From Caprimulgus europaeus (taxonomy: Eukaryota > Chordata > Aves > Caprimulgiformes > Caprimulgidae), in NCBI GenBank assembly GCA_907165065.1, contig OU015541.1, positions 13,883,501-13,947,500 on the forward strand: DNA of 64,000 nt, given 5' to 3'. The notes beneath the pieces are model-generated. The model saw only the letters and a program-made list of their open reading frames with translations. It made no database searches and was not told the origin of the DNA. The translations under genes and the position numbers were made by a program. This document shows positions 11,206-23,219 of this stretch, one piece after another (within the stretch, counting starts at the first letter, position 1; every line of letters starts with the position of its first letter).

Positions 11206-11806
11206 CACAGAATCACAGAATGTTGGGGATTGGAAGGGACCTCGAAAGCTCATCCAGTCCAACCCCCCTGCCGGAGCAGGAACACCTAGATGAGATCATA
11301 CAGGAAGGTGTCCAGGCGGGTCTTGAATGTCTCCAGAGAAGGAGACTCCACACCCTCCCTGGGCAGCCTGTCCCAGGTCTCTGGCACCCTCACAGTAAAG
11401 AAGTTTCTTCTCAAGTTTAAGCAGAACCTCCTGTGTTCCAGCTGACACCCATTGCCCCTTGTCCTACCATTGGACACCACTGAGAAGAGCCTGGCTCCAT
11501 CCTCCTGACACTCACCCCTCATATATTTATAAACATTAATGAGGTCACCCCTCAGTCTCCTCCAAGCTAAAGAGCCCCAGCTCCCTCAGCCTTTCCTCAT
11601 CAGGGAGATGCTCCACTCCCTTCATCATCTTGGTGGCTCTGTGCTGGACTCTCTCAAGCAGTTCCCTGTCCTTCTTGAACTGTGGGGCCCAGAACTGGAC
11701 ACAATATTCCAGATGTGGCCTCACCAGGGCAGAGTAGAGAGGGAGGAGAACCTCTCTTGACCTACTAACCACAGCCCTTCTAATGCACCCCAGGATGCCA
11801 TTGGCT
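11206..11806 (-). mobile_element. CR1 LINE, ~600 bp, minus strand, keeps ORF2 C-terminal coding remnant
   Basis: The 3' end lies at the left (cacagaatcacagaatgttgg) and the copy breaks at the right after 'aggatgccattggc'. Two minus-strand frames preserve the tail of the CR1 ORF2 polyprotein: one at 11545-11772 with [19 protein letters not shown], the region after the reverse-transcriptase core, and one at 11286-11522 ending in [15 protein letters not shown]. The two pieces are in different frames, so there is an indel near 11523-11545, and all endonuclease and catalytic RT sequence is missing. It is very similar to the copy at 24401-24920 and is a dead 5'-truncated insertion. Confidence 0.95.
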
Positions 11807-12003
11807 CCACCCCATCACTGCCCATGGCAAAGCCTGCCTGTGTGATCCCCCTGCTTGCCACCAACCAGCCGGTGGGATTCGAGCTCCTGGAGCATCTTCA
11901 TGGAGATCTTGTGTTCCTGCAGGGGCTGCTGGATGGGCACCTCTTCTCCTATGGCAAATAGCATGGGCCCTTCTCTGAAAGTGGGCACGCTGTCTTGGTG
12001 GCA
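11807..12003 (-). other. Open frame of ~60 codons beside the CR1 breakpoint, unidentified
   Basis: On the minus strand an open frame runs from just after a TAA near 12010 to a TGA near 11815. It includes FREGPMLFAIGEEVPIQQ and KISMKMLQELESHRLVGG. The composition (E, K, Q, L rich) looks more protein-like than most chance frames here. It does not match the CR1 protein remnant next to it, and I recognise no family. It has no convincing splice sites. It could be a pseudogene piece, a less familiar repeat, or chance. Confidence 0.2.
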
Positions 12004-12491
12004 ACCAGGTTATTTACCTGGAAAGTGATATTAGCAAAGATCTTAATGAATTTCCAAGTGCTGCTTAATGCGACTCGGCAGGCAGAATTATTTTTTTAAA
12101 TTTAAAAAAAAAAAAAATAGAGTGAGAGATCCACCATTGCCGTGTGCCCAACCTCTTCCCCATATACCCCACTGGTTTTGAGAGATTAAAAAGAGATTAA
12201 ATCCTGCCGAGCTGGCAGGTGATGCTGATGAATGTTTGGAGGGGATTAGGATAAATCCATTCCTCCTTCTGATTTAACTCAAGATTTTAATTCATTGATC
12301 AGATTTGCCCAGGTTAGATCTCTGAAACCTTTTCTGAGCTGGTGAATCTGCAGAGGTGTAAATGAAGGCAGAATTTGTTTCTGGAGCAGAAAGGCTAATG
12401 AATTAACCTGCATAAGGTTGATGAATGCTTAAGATAGCTGTACATCTGTTGCTGTTGCAGTGTCCAATTAACCTGTGCTGCCACAGAATTA
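12004..12491. other. Unique AT-rich interval
   Basis: Nothing coding was seen. An A13 run lies near 12105-12117. The segment from about 12180 to 12480 is AT-rich with repeated TTAA, GATTAA and TTAACC words. Confidence 0.5.
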
Positions 12492-13015
12492 AAAGGTAAA
12501 AGTAAGAAAACTCATGTGTTGAAATAAAAAAAAAAATTACTAATTATAAAGTAATAATGATAATAACAGTGATAACAGAATATACAAATAAGTGATGCCC
12601 AGTGCAGTTGCTCACCACCCACTGACCAATGCCCAGCCTGTGCCAGTCAGTGATCCCGGAGCAGAGACAGTCCTGAAACTGAAACCACAATCCCAGAGGA
12701 GCGAGAGCCCAAGCCATCCCTGAGAGAATCCACCCATTTTCTGGTCAAACCTGGTTAATATACTGACATGCTGTGACATGATCTGGAATATCTCATTAGC
12801 ATATCCAAATGCCAGTTTTGGGTTTTGCTAATTACTACGCTTCCTCTCTCCCAGTCCTCACAAACTACCCAAACACAATGACCTTGGGCTCCAGCAGCAA
12901 CAAATAACATCAGTATGTTATCAACATTCTTCTCATAGCAGATCCCACACTGAAACCAAACACAGCTCTTCTAGCTACTGAGAAGAACATTAACTCTCTC
13001 GCAGCAACCAGGACA
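12492..13015 (-). mobile_element. Endogenous retrovirus LTR, truncated solo copy, minus strand
   Basis: It belongs to the same family as the LTRs at 31637, 41821, 54358 and 59046. Reading plus strand, it has the AT-rich (TAATAATGATAATAA) segment, then 'gcagttgctcaccaccca', the TATA-like region, 'atctggaatatctcattagc', and it ends in 'caaccaggaca', which is the reverse complement of the LTR start. The outer left part, the LTR 3' end, is missing (copies with both ends are about 594-657 bp). No internal gag, pol or env sequence is next to it. It is noncoding. Confidence 0.88.
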
Positions 13016-14997
13016 CCAGTGCTGTGACTGGCACCAGCGATGGGCAGTGCCCTGTGCTGAGTGTCCTGCTGGGGCTGCAGGAGAGGGCACAGCTCTGCAA
13101 CAGTTCCCAGATACATTCAGCACAAGGCTCAGCAACAGCCCTGAGCAACTGTCCTGGTGCTGGGAGAAGTTATAACAGTCTGCACTTCTTCTGTGTTGCA
13201 CACACGTCAAATTAACCAAATTTGAGGACCAAAAAGACCTGCTGGGAGCACAGGGGGTGCAGCAGTGGAGCCTCCACCCTGGAAGAGCTTCATGAAGTGG
13301 AGCTGTAGACAGCAGGTATTTGCTGCTGGAGATCTGCGCTGCCTGTGGCATCCATGGGAGGTGATGAGGCAGAGAGAGGAAAAGCCTTTGTGCAAAAGGA
13401 CTTGGGGATTTTTTACTTTGGGAGAAGAAGTGCTCACACCTGCAGCCCTGTTTGGAGCCCTTACCTTGGGACTGCTCATGGAAGGGGGCTGCAGAGTGGC
13501 TTGGCCATCTCGAGATTTCCTACCACCTGCAAACCTGTGCCCACCTCAGCTCTGAGTTTCACTGCAAAGAAATAACTACTGGGGTACTCACAGTGGCTGG
13601 CAGCTTTGGGGTGCTTCAGGGAAGGTGAGCCTGTAAGCAGCAGGTACCTTCATGCTGCTTAAGGAAAGCTGATGTTTAAAAAACACCTAGAAGGATGTAA
13701 AGTTGCATCTAGACCTTACTGACCAAAGAGATCCAATGTGCTCATGCAAAATTGGCCTTGGAAACCTGGGGAACCTCGGAGCTTGGTGGACCCGAGATAG
13801 AAATTCACAGTAATCGCTCAATAAATTTGTGGTAATGCAGGAGGTGCAGGAGACAGCTGGTGTGCTTCTGGTGGGTCTGCTCACTTCAAAGCCTGTGAGG
13901 CTGCAGCTGCTGAGGGAATCCAGCAAAGGTTGGCTGCTGCTACGGAGCTCTCTGCTCTCTGTAACTTGATGAGTTGTCTGTCTGATGAAAAAGAGTGCTG
14001 TTAGTGCCAGTGTGGGTCAGGTGCTCTTATCCTGAGCATCATCTGAAGTTCCAGGCTCTGTAGAATAGGACTAAAGTCAGAGATGGCCTGAATAAGTAGC
14101 ATCATGGCATGGAGGGTACAAGGATCAGGCTTGTTCCCTGGGGAGCAAATCTGTGTGCTTCCTCTGGGCTGCTTTGGATTTATACTGTTGCAGCAGCAAA
14201 CACAGTCCCCTCTCAGTCACTGTAGGTGCTGGTGGGATGGGTAGGAAAACTGAAGCCCAATGGTAAGTCACAAGTAGGAATGCTGTCAAGAACATAATAC
14301 TTGGGAATAATTTAGAAATAACTTTTTCTTTTTTTCAGTGGTTCGTTGGAATATGTGCTTTTCTAGAAAACAGGGAGGAAGAGAGCTTGAAATTAAATAT
14401 ATTATTAAACAGAGCTTTCTTAACTGGTATTAAGCAAGAGGATTTTGAGTGAACTGTTTTCCAGTTTCTCCATGATGTTGCTGCACAAGCTGGTGTTTGC
14501 CAATGAGTGTGTCTCCTTCAGGAAGAGCAAAACATAAAGTAGAATTCACCACACAGAGGAGGAGAATATTTAGTGTCCATTGTTTGTGATAACAGTAGTT
14601 TGTTTAAAATAAAGTTACCTTTGTATCTGCTTGGTTTAACTCTAAACAGGAAAATAATGGCTGATGTAATGTCTCTATTAGAAGAATATTGTTCTAAAGC
14701 ACTTTGGGGTTACATTAGTTGAGTGCAAAATTAATTCCTCCTCTGGAGCAAATAAACCCCAATGAGGCTGAATGCTGGGAGCTGACAGCTTGATGTGGGG
14801 ATGTGCATCACAGATGGGTCTCTGAGGGCTGGTTCTTGATGTAATTCTTCATGCTCCTCCTTCTCTTCCCTCCTCCCTTCACTCACCTCAGTGAAGAGGC
14901 ATCTTGCCCCAGCAAACTGGTTAAAGCACTTACAGCTGAATCTGGAAGGCACTGTGGGGAGAGCAGCAGTGAAAACCAGAGGTTGGAGGGAGCCAAG
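13016..14997. other. Unique interval, nothing recognised
   Basis: About 2 kb of ordinary composition with no repeat, exon or RNA gene that I can support. Open frames here are short and overlap on both strands. Confidence 0.55.
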
Positions 14998-15215
14998 AAT
15001 CATAGAATCACAGAATGGTTTGGGTTGGAAAGGACCTTCAAAGGTCATCTAGTCCCACCCCCTGCAGTGAGCAGGGACATCTTCACTAGAGCAGGTTGCT
15101 CAGAGCCCCATCAAGCCTGACTTTGAATATCTCCAGGGATGGGGCCTCCATCACCTCTGTGGGGAACCTGTTGCAGTGATCCACCACCCTCATATTGAAG
15201 GACTGTTTTAAATGT
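14998..15215 (-). mobile_element. CR1 LINE fragment, minus strand
   Basis: It begins 'aatcatagaatcacagaatg' then 'gtttgggttggaaaggacc', the reverse complement of a CR1 3' end. It continues through 'gagcagggacatcttcac' and 'atctccagggatggggcc' to a decayed end near 'ccaccaccctcatattgaag'. Similarity may persist weakly to ~15265. Noncoding remnant. Confidence 0.92.
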
Positions 15216-15667
15216 TTAAAGAAGAAAAGTTTTAACTGTTTTAAACATCGTGTCCCCATATGTCAGGCCATGAGTAGACAGACCTGGGTGAAATATCCTT
15301 TCTCATCTGAACACCAACTTATACTTGAAGTTTGGGGGTTTTCTTGGTTTTCTTTTTTCCTACTGGTATAAAAGTCTGACAGCAGGTGATGGGATGCAGA
15401 AGGAAAGCACTCGCTGCTGATGCTGCGTGTGTGTGTGTGTCAGTAATTGTGTCACTGGCTCTTGGCTGTGCGAGGTGACTCGCACAAACCGCTGCCCGCA
15501 GAGCAGAGCCTGGGCACAAACGGCTTCGTGTTGTACGTGTGCACGTTTTCATAACGACTGAACTGAGGTGAATATGGGCAAAGAGGAGAAATTTTATAAT
15601 GCCTTTCTTGTTGTCTTACGTGCCAAGGTCGTAGGAAGCATTGAGACAGAGATAAAGGACACTGATG
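15216..15667. other. Short unique interval with a (GT)7 microsatellite
   Basis: A GT dinucleotide run lies at 15427-15440. A cluster of CpGs follows at about 15470-15560. No gene was seen. Confidence 0.55.
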
Positions 15668-16072
15668 TGTGAGGAGCGGCTGAGGGAACTGGGGGTGTTG
15701 AGCCTGGAGAAAAGGAGGCTGAGGGGAGACCTTCTGGCTCTGTCCAACTCCCTGAAAGGAGGGTGGGGAGAGGTGGGGGTGGGTCTGGTCAACCAAGGAC
15801 CAAGTGACAGGACAAGAGGAAATGGCCTCAAGCTGCACCAGGGGAGGTTTAGATTGGATGTGAGGAGAAATTTCTTTACTAAAAGGCTTGTCAAGCAGTG
15901 GAACAGGCTGCCCAGGGCAGTGGTGGAGTCCCCATCCCTGGAGATATTTAAAAGCTGTGTCGATGTGGTGCTAGGGCCATGGTTTAGTGGTGGCTTTGGC
16001 AGTGTTAGGTTTACACTTGGACTTGATATTCTTAAAGGTCTTTTCCAACCAAAAGAATCCTGTGATTCTGTG
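15668..16072 (+). mobile_element. CR1 LINE, ~405 bp, plus strand
   Basis: It starts inside the ORF2 tail (gtgaggagcggctgaggga) and ends at the 3' terminus 'aagaatcctgtgattctgtg'. One open frame preserves the ORF2 C-terminal segment with [20 protein letters not shown] and a later [10 protein letters not shown]. It is the same subfamily as 39990, 51478 and 56116, recognisable by the 'ggtcttttccaacca' ending. The RT core is missing. Confidence 0.95.
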
Positions 16073-16822
16073 CACCTAAGTCTGAACTGCATCCCAAGAG
16101 CTGGCTTGCCAGGACTGTGGATGCACACTTAGAAAATGAGCTGAGGCCTCTGAAAACTTGGCACAGGTTGGTTTCTCAAGCATTATCCAATGATGTCATA
16201 TAGCGAATATTAGGAGAACAACATCTGGTAGCTTTGCTGTCTACGTGCCCGTTGCAAACAATTTGTCAGACCTGTGTAAATGTTCAGTTTGGTCACGTAA
16301 CAGTTTGGTAAGAGACTCGTGCAGTCAAGGCCACCTGCTTGCTGCCTCTTTTCCTTTCACATCAAATAATGAGGACTTTTTTTCGTTGTTTGTTTTTTGT
16401 TCCAATGCATTAAGTGACACTTTAAAAGCAGCTAAAGGCATTGGCAAGAGAAGTCAAGATCGCTTTGCACAAAGGTGTCAATGTTTTTATTTTAAGCTTA
16501 ATGTTGCAGTTAATTCATTATCTCCAAATTGTAAAACATGGGTGGGGATCCCTCAAATGTCCTGCTGGAGATTAGTTCCTGACTGTGGACAGAGGTGTTT
16601 TCTGTGCAGGGCTGTGTGTGATGTGCTGCTTGTGTAGATCTGGGCTCTGGAGCTCCTGTTCTGCAGCCTCCCCTGGCACGCAGGTTTCCAGTCTTGTATG
16701 TAGCAGTGCCCGTTCTCTGTCCCCTCTTGTCCAGAAGTGAAATGGAGCTCAGAGCTGATGTGAAGCTATGAAACTACTGGTGGTGAAAGTGCTGTGCAAG
16801 TTCCAGCCCCTGAGTATGTCTT
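16073..16822. other. Unique interval between two CR1 copies
   Basis: No repeat or exon recognised. A 130-codon open frame at 16245-16637 has no recognisable domain and is treated as chance. Confidence 0.5.
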
Positions 16823-17425
16823 GTCCTGGGCTGCACCCAGAGCAGCGTGGGCAGCAGGTCGAGGGAGGGGATTCTGCCCCTCTGCTCCGCTCTCCTGAGA
16901 CCCCACCTGCAGTGCTGCCTCCAGGGCTGGGGTCCACAGCACAGGGAAGACATGGACCTGCTGGAGCCAGTCCAGAGGAGGCCACAAACATTGTCAGAGC
17001 ACTGTAAGAGCTCTGCTGTGAGGACAGGCTGAGAGAGTTGGGTCTGTTCAGCCTGGAGAAGAAAAGGCTCCAGGGAGACCTTATTGCAGCCTTTCAGTAC
17101 TTAAAGGGGGCTGGTAAGAAAGAGAGGGACAGACTTTTTAGCAGGGCCTGTAGCAATAGGACAAGGGGTGATGGTTTTAAACTACAAGAAAGGAGTTTTA
17201 GACTGGATGTAAGGAAGAAATATTTTCCAGTGAGGGTGGTAAAACCCTGTCCCAGGTTGCCCAGAGAGGTTGTAGAAGCCCCATCCCTGGAAACATTCCA
17301 GGTCAGGTTGGACGGGGCTCTGAGCAACCTGCTCTGGTTGGAGATGTCCCTGCTCAGTGCAGGGGGGTTGGACTGGATGGCCCTGAAAGGTTCCTTCTAA
17401 CCCAAACCATTCGATGATTCTGTGT
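16823..17425 (+). mobile_element. CR1 LINE, ~600 bp, plus strand
   Basis: It begins 'gtcctgggctgcacccagag', as does the matching part of the 61330 copy, and ends 'aaaccattcgatgattctgt'. The frame at 17038-17400 keeps the ORF2 tail (GLFSLEKKRLQGDLIAAFQY, later EAPSLETFQVRLDGAL). The upstream coding part is frameshifted. Non-autonomous dead copy. Confidence 0.95.
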
Positions 17426-19814
17426 GGCAGGGATGTGCCCATAGGATACAAACCTCCCCAACTGCTTTGCAGGCAAGTGCATAGTGGTTGCAGTGGAGAG
17501 TCCCAGCTCTGCGTGAGCAGAGGGGACAGATGAGCTCTGCTGGCTTCCTTTGTGGCTAATGTGGCTTTGTTTGAATTTAAGAGATCACAAAAACTGGGGT
17601 TGGGTATTATTGCAACTACATGTGGTCCAGCAGAGTTGTGAAGCCTCAACTGAAATGGGTTCTACTGAGCACTGAGCAAACACCTGGTAAAGGATGGTCC
17701 CTAAGGAAAATAGCAAAGATGGACAAACAGTGTGTATATAAGGGAGAGAGAAATTATATTGCTACTGGATTATTTATTTCTGGGGTTATTTTTTAGATGA
17801 ATCTTAGTGCTGCAAGTTCTGTGTTACCAGCATGTTTGGTACGTGGTACCCGAGACCATGGTCTGGCACTGTGTGTGCACAGAGAGGCCAGTGTCCAGTG
17901 TGAGACTGGTCCTTCCCGGTCTGCTGCTGGGGAAAACATTGGCTTTGCAAGTCATTTGCTTGGTGAAGTTGCTGCTGGGCTGTGGCCTCTTCCTCTGCTT
18001 TGATGGGGACCTTGCACTCTGGGAAATCATTAGATGATTGTAAGAAAGTGTGGGTGCAATGCAAGTGAGAAAGAAGGGTTTAAGCTCATCTTTAGCTCCA
18101 GAGGACTTCTGGAGACATAGATGCCATCAGCATCCTATAACTATGCTGTGCAGGATCTGATGCAGCCACCAGCAGTTTCCATCAGGCTGCTGCGTTTCAG
18201 CATCACTGACTTAACAGAAGAGTCTCTAAACCAAATAGGACTGGTCAGACATCCCTGGTGGATTGCAAAAATGGGACTTCAGACATCAGCGAATCAATTC
18301 TACCTCTGAATTTCCTGGGCATTACATCTGATTAATTTGTCATATAGTCTCCCAAAGCATGAGGCACGTGGTTTACAGTTTTGCCAAAATCATCAGAGCT
18401 AAAAAATTCATCAGTCCTATTCCTTTCTCCCCAGTGACCACACACTTAGGGAAATTTCCTTCCCCTTCCTCTCTGTGTGAGATGTCCCACCTTGTCATAC
18501 AAAAGGCTGCAGAGGGCACCTGGCTGCCTGTGGTATGGGACCCCAGGCGCTGCCCTGGGCCACGCTGGAGTGTAGCTGAGGCTTGCAGGATGCTCCTTGT
18601 TTAGCGTGTTGTCTCTTTTCCTTTTGGAAGACAGGGTGAAAAATGGGAAAAAGAGGAGTTCATCCACTTCCATGCTCATCTCCTTGCTACAGCTATTAGA
18701 GGATTAGTAAGAAAGGTGACCATTGAAGTGGTAACCGTGGTCTGCATGGGTTTTGCCAAGTTTCTAATGTGTGAGCCTCAAAGCTGGAGCGAGATCCATG
18801 TTGTTTGTGAATATCATGAATTGCTTGTCTGTCCTGTGTACGTAGAAGCTGGGGTTTATGTGGGAAGGATAGTGCTGATGTCATTAATAGAGGTGATGTC
18901 CCCACTCTGGTGAATGGACGAGCACTTACTGAGTGGTGGTATCAGAGGAAGGTCCCCTGGTCCCCAACAGGACCAGTAGATAGATGTTGGCTTGGCTTGG
19001 GGTTTCTGCATCTGCCTGGGGATGTGGGAGCTGTGGAGGAGAGGAAGGGGTTAAAATGAAGCAGACTGTCCAATAGGCATAAGCATGTATGTGTGAAGGA
19101 AGACAGACCTTTCTGTTGTATTGTGCTGTTTTCATTCAAAGGATTTCAGCTCTGGACCACTGCAGAGACCCCCACTCCTCTGCCCTGGCCACACCTGGTG
19201 GGGAATTCCTCCCTGGCATGGGGGGTACCCAGTCTCCAGCCCTAGGGCTGTGCCTTGGGCATGAAGCCTTCTGTGATGCTTTAGGACTTCAGTTCTCATT
19301 GCCATTTTCACTGATCTTGGGCAACAATGGCATGTGTGAACGGGAAATAAGGCAACTCCAGTTTGCCCATATTTGTTTAAAAAAAAAATAATCTTAAACA
19401 TTAAGCCCAAGAGATGGCTGAATTTAAGTGCTATTAAGAGATGATTGGTAATGCCCAGCTGCACATATTGATTCAGCTGAGAGGCAGTAGGAGCAGTTTA
19501 TCAGCATTGTCACCCTGTCCTCTAATTTCTCTTGCAAGTGCAGCTGGTCCCTGGGCCCTGTCTCTTGATAGCAAGGGGTATCTGGTTTCTCCTCTCTCCT
19601 CTACCCTTTTCTCTTTGCTTCTCCCACCTTTGCTCCATGAGCCCTGCCAGCCGCAGTGCGGGGACAGGAGGGAGGGTTGCCCCGAGATGCTTGTGCTTTG
19701 GTCAAGAAACAACCTCAACATGGCCCTGCAGCCCCAGGGGCTAAAACAGCTCCTGGCCCTTGGTTAAATGGGTGTCACGAGGCTGTAGCCCAAGGCCAGG
19801 GTGAGGGGTCTCAC
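17426..19814. other. Unique interval, no supportable gene
   Basis: About 2.4 kb without recognised repeats apart from an A-run near 19380. Overlapping short open frames on both strands show no domains. Confidence 0.55.
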
Positions 19815-20262
19815 CTGGAGGGGCCACAAACGTGATCAGAGGGATAAAGCAGCTCTGCTGTGGAGAAAGGCCGAGAGAGTTGGGGCTGTTCAGTCTAGAG
19901 AGGAGAAGGCTCCGGGGAGACCTTCCAGTGGCCTCCCAGTACCTGAAGGGGCTACAAGAAAGTTGGGGACAGACTTTTTAGCAGGGCCTGTAGCAATAGG
20001 ACAAGGGGTGATGGTTTTAAACTACAAGAAGGGAGATTCAGACTAGAGGTAAGGAAGAAATTTTTTCCAGTGAGGGTGATAGAACCCTGGCCCAGGTTGC
20101 CCAGAGAGGTGGTAGAAGCCCCATCCCTGGAAGCATTCCAGGTCAGGTTGGACGGGGCTCTGAGCAACCTGATCTGGTTGAAAATGTCCCTGCTCACTGC
20201 AGGGAGGTTGGAATGGTGACCTTGAAATGTCCCTTCCCACCCAAACCATTCTGTGATTCTAG
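19815..20262 (+). mobile_element. CR1 LINE, ~450 bp, plus strand
   Basis: It runs from 'ggaggggccacaaacgtgat' through 'agagagttggggctgttcag' and 'gacaaggggtgatggtttta' to 'caaaccattctgtgattcta'. The body is very close to the 16823 and 26489 copies (same 'gcagggcctgtagcaatagg' block), so they are recent relatives. The coding remnant is broken. Confidence 0.94.
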
Positions 20263-22114
20263 GATTTATTTACAGACTTTAGTTTGATCCCTTTGCAGCT
20301 CCTACCACAAAGCCTTGATGATGGTGAGTGCTTCTCTCCACCAAATCACTTGGTGGTGAATTAAATCATTACATTATTTCCCCCCTACCCCCCTCCCCTC
20401 CAGTATTCAGTGTTCTGAGCTAAATTAGACTAGAAACCCTTTTCAGACTGTTCCTTTAATAAAGTATTTAGTTAATAGATGATGCAGAGCTCGCACAAAG
20501 CTTGCGAGAATCTGACACAGGGTATCATAATATTATGATATTTAACAGCAAAACCTACTGCATTATCAACTTACCTCTATAGCATGGAGGAGGCAACAGC
20601 TGAGGCATAAAAACTAATGCTTCAGTATGACAGAGCTAAAATTGAACTTGGCAATTACTGCGTGCATGATTCGCAGTATTGTGAAGTGAAGCTACTATAT
20701 AAATCAGCTCCAGTAATCATAGGGTTTAAAATTAGTCAGTTACTATTAACTCTGCCAGTGTTAGCATATGTTGAAGAATTATAAAAGTGAAAGGTATGGA
20801 ATATCTGAAGTACAGGTTTAAAGTAAACCACTTGAACAAGCTCCCAGTGGGAGGATTTGAAGTTCATGCAGAAGTAAGGTTTTGGGTACTCTGACAAAGG
20901 TTTGTGGAACACATTTAATTGCACGTTGCAGTCTAATCTTTTGAATGCTTAACATCCTTTAGAAAGCACCTTTTCATGTTCCCAAGACTTTCACAGTTCA
21001 CAGAGGGTAGTGTGATGATTGAATTTAATTTTTTCTCCCTTACAGAATTTTTTTTTTCCTTTTTTTTTTTTTTTTCTTTCAGAGCAGCGCTATTCAAATA
21101 GTTTGCAGAGCTCTTCAATGCCAGGCATAGAAAAAAGGAAACAGCAGGATAATGTTTTTAAAATCATTATGGGGAAGTGAAGGGCTGCTCTGAGCACAGC
21201 ACAGAAATTAGCAACTGCTATGATTGCTAAATTTTTATTCAATGCAAATTTCATGGAATTTGCTGCAATGAAAAATACGGGAGTTAGGTTATTAGTAGGA
21301 TTCTAAATTATGTAGGGTGCACAAATATTTTATGTGGGGCACGGAGCTGCGTGTGTTTCAGTAGGAGAGCAGGAGCTGGCAGCAGCTCTGCTGGGGTCAG
21401 ATGGTTGCTTTAATGTCCAGTTTGCTTCACGTTAACATTTTCAGCTTAATTTTGGAAAAAAACCTGTTTCAGTCTTGGTGACACTGGCTGTGGTGAGTGT
21501 GCATGGGTTTATAACCCCCAAAAGCTTTGGAAGAAGGGTGACTTGCTGCAGGGTTCACCCCCCTGGCTCGGCACTTGCTGCATTGGGAGATCGCGTCACC
21601 ACGTGGTACCTCGTGTCTTTGTGGGGTCCTTGTGGCTTTTGTTTTCAGGGGCTTTGTTGTCCATGAGTAATTCTGAATGAGTTTCATCCAGCGTTGGAGT
21701 GATGGAGGAGGAGATGACATGGTCCTCTTGGATCCCTCAGCCTGGCCTGGGCTGCTGCCAGCATCTCCCAGGGATTCTGCTAGCCCTTGGGCTCATTGCC
21801 AAGGCCTCAGTCCCTGCTGTCTCCCTCCCTGCATCCCCTCCTGGGAAGGTGGGATGAGAGTTTCCCAGCTAGTTGCTTTTATGCTAGTGAATCTAAACCC
21901 ACTTTTCCATACCTTCACCCACAGTTCAGGTTGGGCCCCTGCACCAGCCATCCTGCCTCACCTGGGCAGCGTCCCCTGCACTCCTCCAAGGCAGTTGCCA
22001 TCCCTCTCGTTTCTCTTCCCATGCTTGACCTTCAGATTCTAACGTAAATCATGATGACTTTTATGGCTTTTCTTTTTCCCCACTTGCCTCCTGTCCATAC
22101 CCTTTTGTTCAGTT
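20263..22114. other. Unique AT-rich interval with candidate conserved block 20440-21010
   Basis: Between about 20440 and 21010 the sequence is AT-rich and without repeats, with TTTAATAAAGTATTTAGTTA-type words. A T-rich run lies at 21048-21077. No coding exon can be supported. Confidence 0.4.
21048..21077. repeat. T-rich run
   Basis: Two T-runs separated by CC, ending in 'tttctttcagag'. It resembles a polypyrimidine and AG acceptor, but no exon-like frame follows. Confidence 0.7.
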
Positions 22115-22372
22115 ACAGAATCACAGAGTGGTCAGGGTTGGAAGGGACCTCTAAGATCATCTAGTCCAACCCTCCTGCTAGAGCAGGATCACCTCATGTA
22201 GGTCACACGGGAACGTGTCCAGGTGGGTTTTGAACATCTCCAGAGATGGAGACTCCACACCCTCTCTGGGCAGCCTGTCCCAGGGCTCCAGCACCCACAC
22301 AGGAAAGAAGTATTTTCCTTACATTTAGGTTGAACCTCCTGTTTTCCAGTTTGTGACCATTACCACCACGTC
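22115..22372 (-). mobile_element. CR1 LINE fragment, ~260 bp, minus strand
   Basis: It starts 'acagaatcacagagtggtca' and continues 'ctagagcaggatcacctcat', 'ctccagagatggagactcc' and 'gggcagcctgtcccaggg'. This is the reverse complement of the subfamily also present at 11206, 24401 and 45820. It is truncated before the coding block. Confidence 0.93.
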
Positions 22373-23210
22373 TGCATCCAGAATAGGCAACTGGTGTCTT
22401 ATTTCTAACTCCAGTGAAGTGGAAATGTTGCAGCAAATCTGTGCTTTAGTCTTTCTTTACTTTTAGTCCCCCCATGTGTCCTAATTATTTAGTGCAACTC
22501 ATTCAGCCAGTGTTTTTGAAGATGCTCGTGCTCTGGCAAGGGAGAAGGATCGGATGAGATGCTCTTTTCTCTCCCTCTCTTTTTTCCCCTCCTTCTTTCT
22601 CTCTCTTGCTTTTTTAAATAAAGAGATAGGAATGGCCTACAGCAGGACCACGTTATGCTCCTGCTTAATGTGCAAGTGGCACGTAGGAAAATGCTTTGTT
22701 AATCAGAGCACAGCCCAGTCAGGTGGAGGGATGGAAAATTTAAGAGCGAGGACTGTTTGGGGGCTGCTCCAGGGCTGCACCCACGTGTGATTATAGAGTC
22801 AGTCACTGTGCCCTGTGAGGAAGACTGAAGACTGTGAAGGTCACTGAACACAGATGAGCCTATTTGCCATCATACTGGGGACTTCATATTTTGGAAATAG
22901 GCTCTGTTATTTGTCTTCACCCGCAGCAAGGCGTTACCCTATCAGTCAGAGATAAACCTTGCTGTGTTCCGTTAAAGGATTTTGAAATATCTAATTTTCA
23001 ATTGGCTGATACAGGGTAAATTGCCCCCATTCTCCCTGCCGGGAATTTTTAAGATTCGCAAAGAATTTATCAGTACATTTAACACTTCCATTGAAACTCT
23101 ATTTCTGCGGGCATGGAAATGAGCGACGAATGAAAGTCACAACTCAAGAAGCAGGAAACATGCCTGTAAGCGAGGAAAAAGCTGTCACTGGCGTTGTGAA
23201 GAGAGAGAGG

Positions 23211-23219
23211 TATAAATAG
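23211..23219 (+). promoter_or_regulatory. TATA-box match TATAAATAG
   Basis: TATAAATAG sits between purine-rich 'gagagagagg' and the CpG-containing 'gcatcgggtt'. It is an excellent core match, but no transcription start, exon or downstream gene can be shown. AT-rich genomes contain such matches by chance. Confidence 0.2.

Noticed and set aside
20299-20323. 25-bp segment between CTTTGCAG and GTGAGT
   Set aside because: It is not a multiple of three, directly follows a CR1 copy, and no partner exon is seen. Weaker than the segment at 33345.
21048-21090. Polypyrimidine tract and AG resembling a splice acceptor
   Set aside because: No open frame or donor follows within a plausible exon length.
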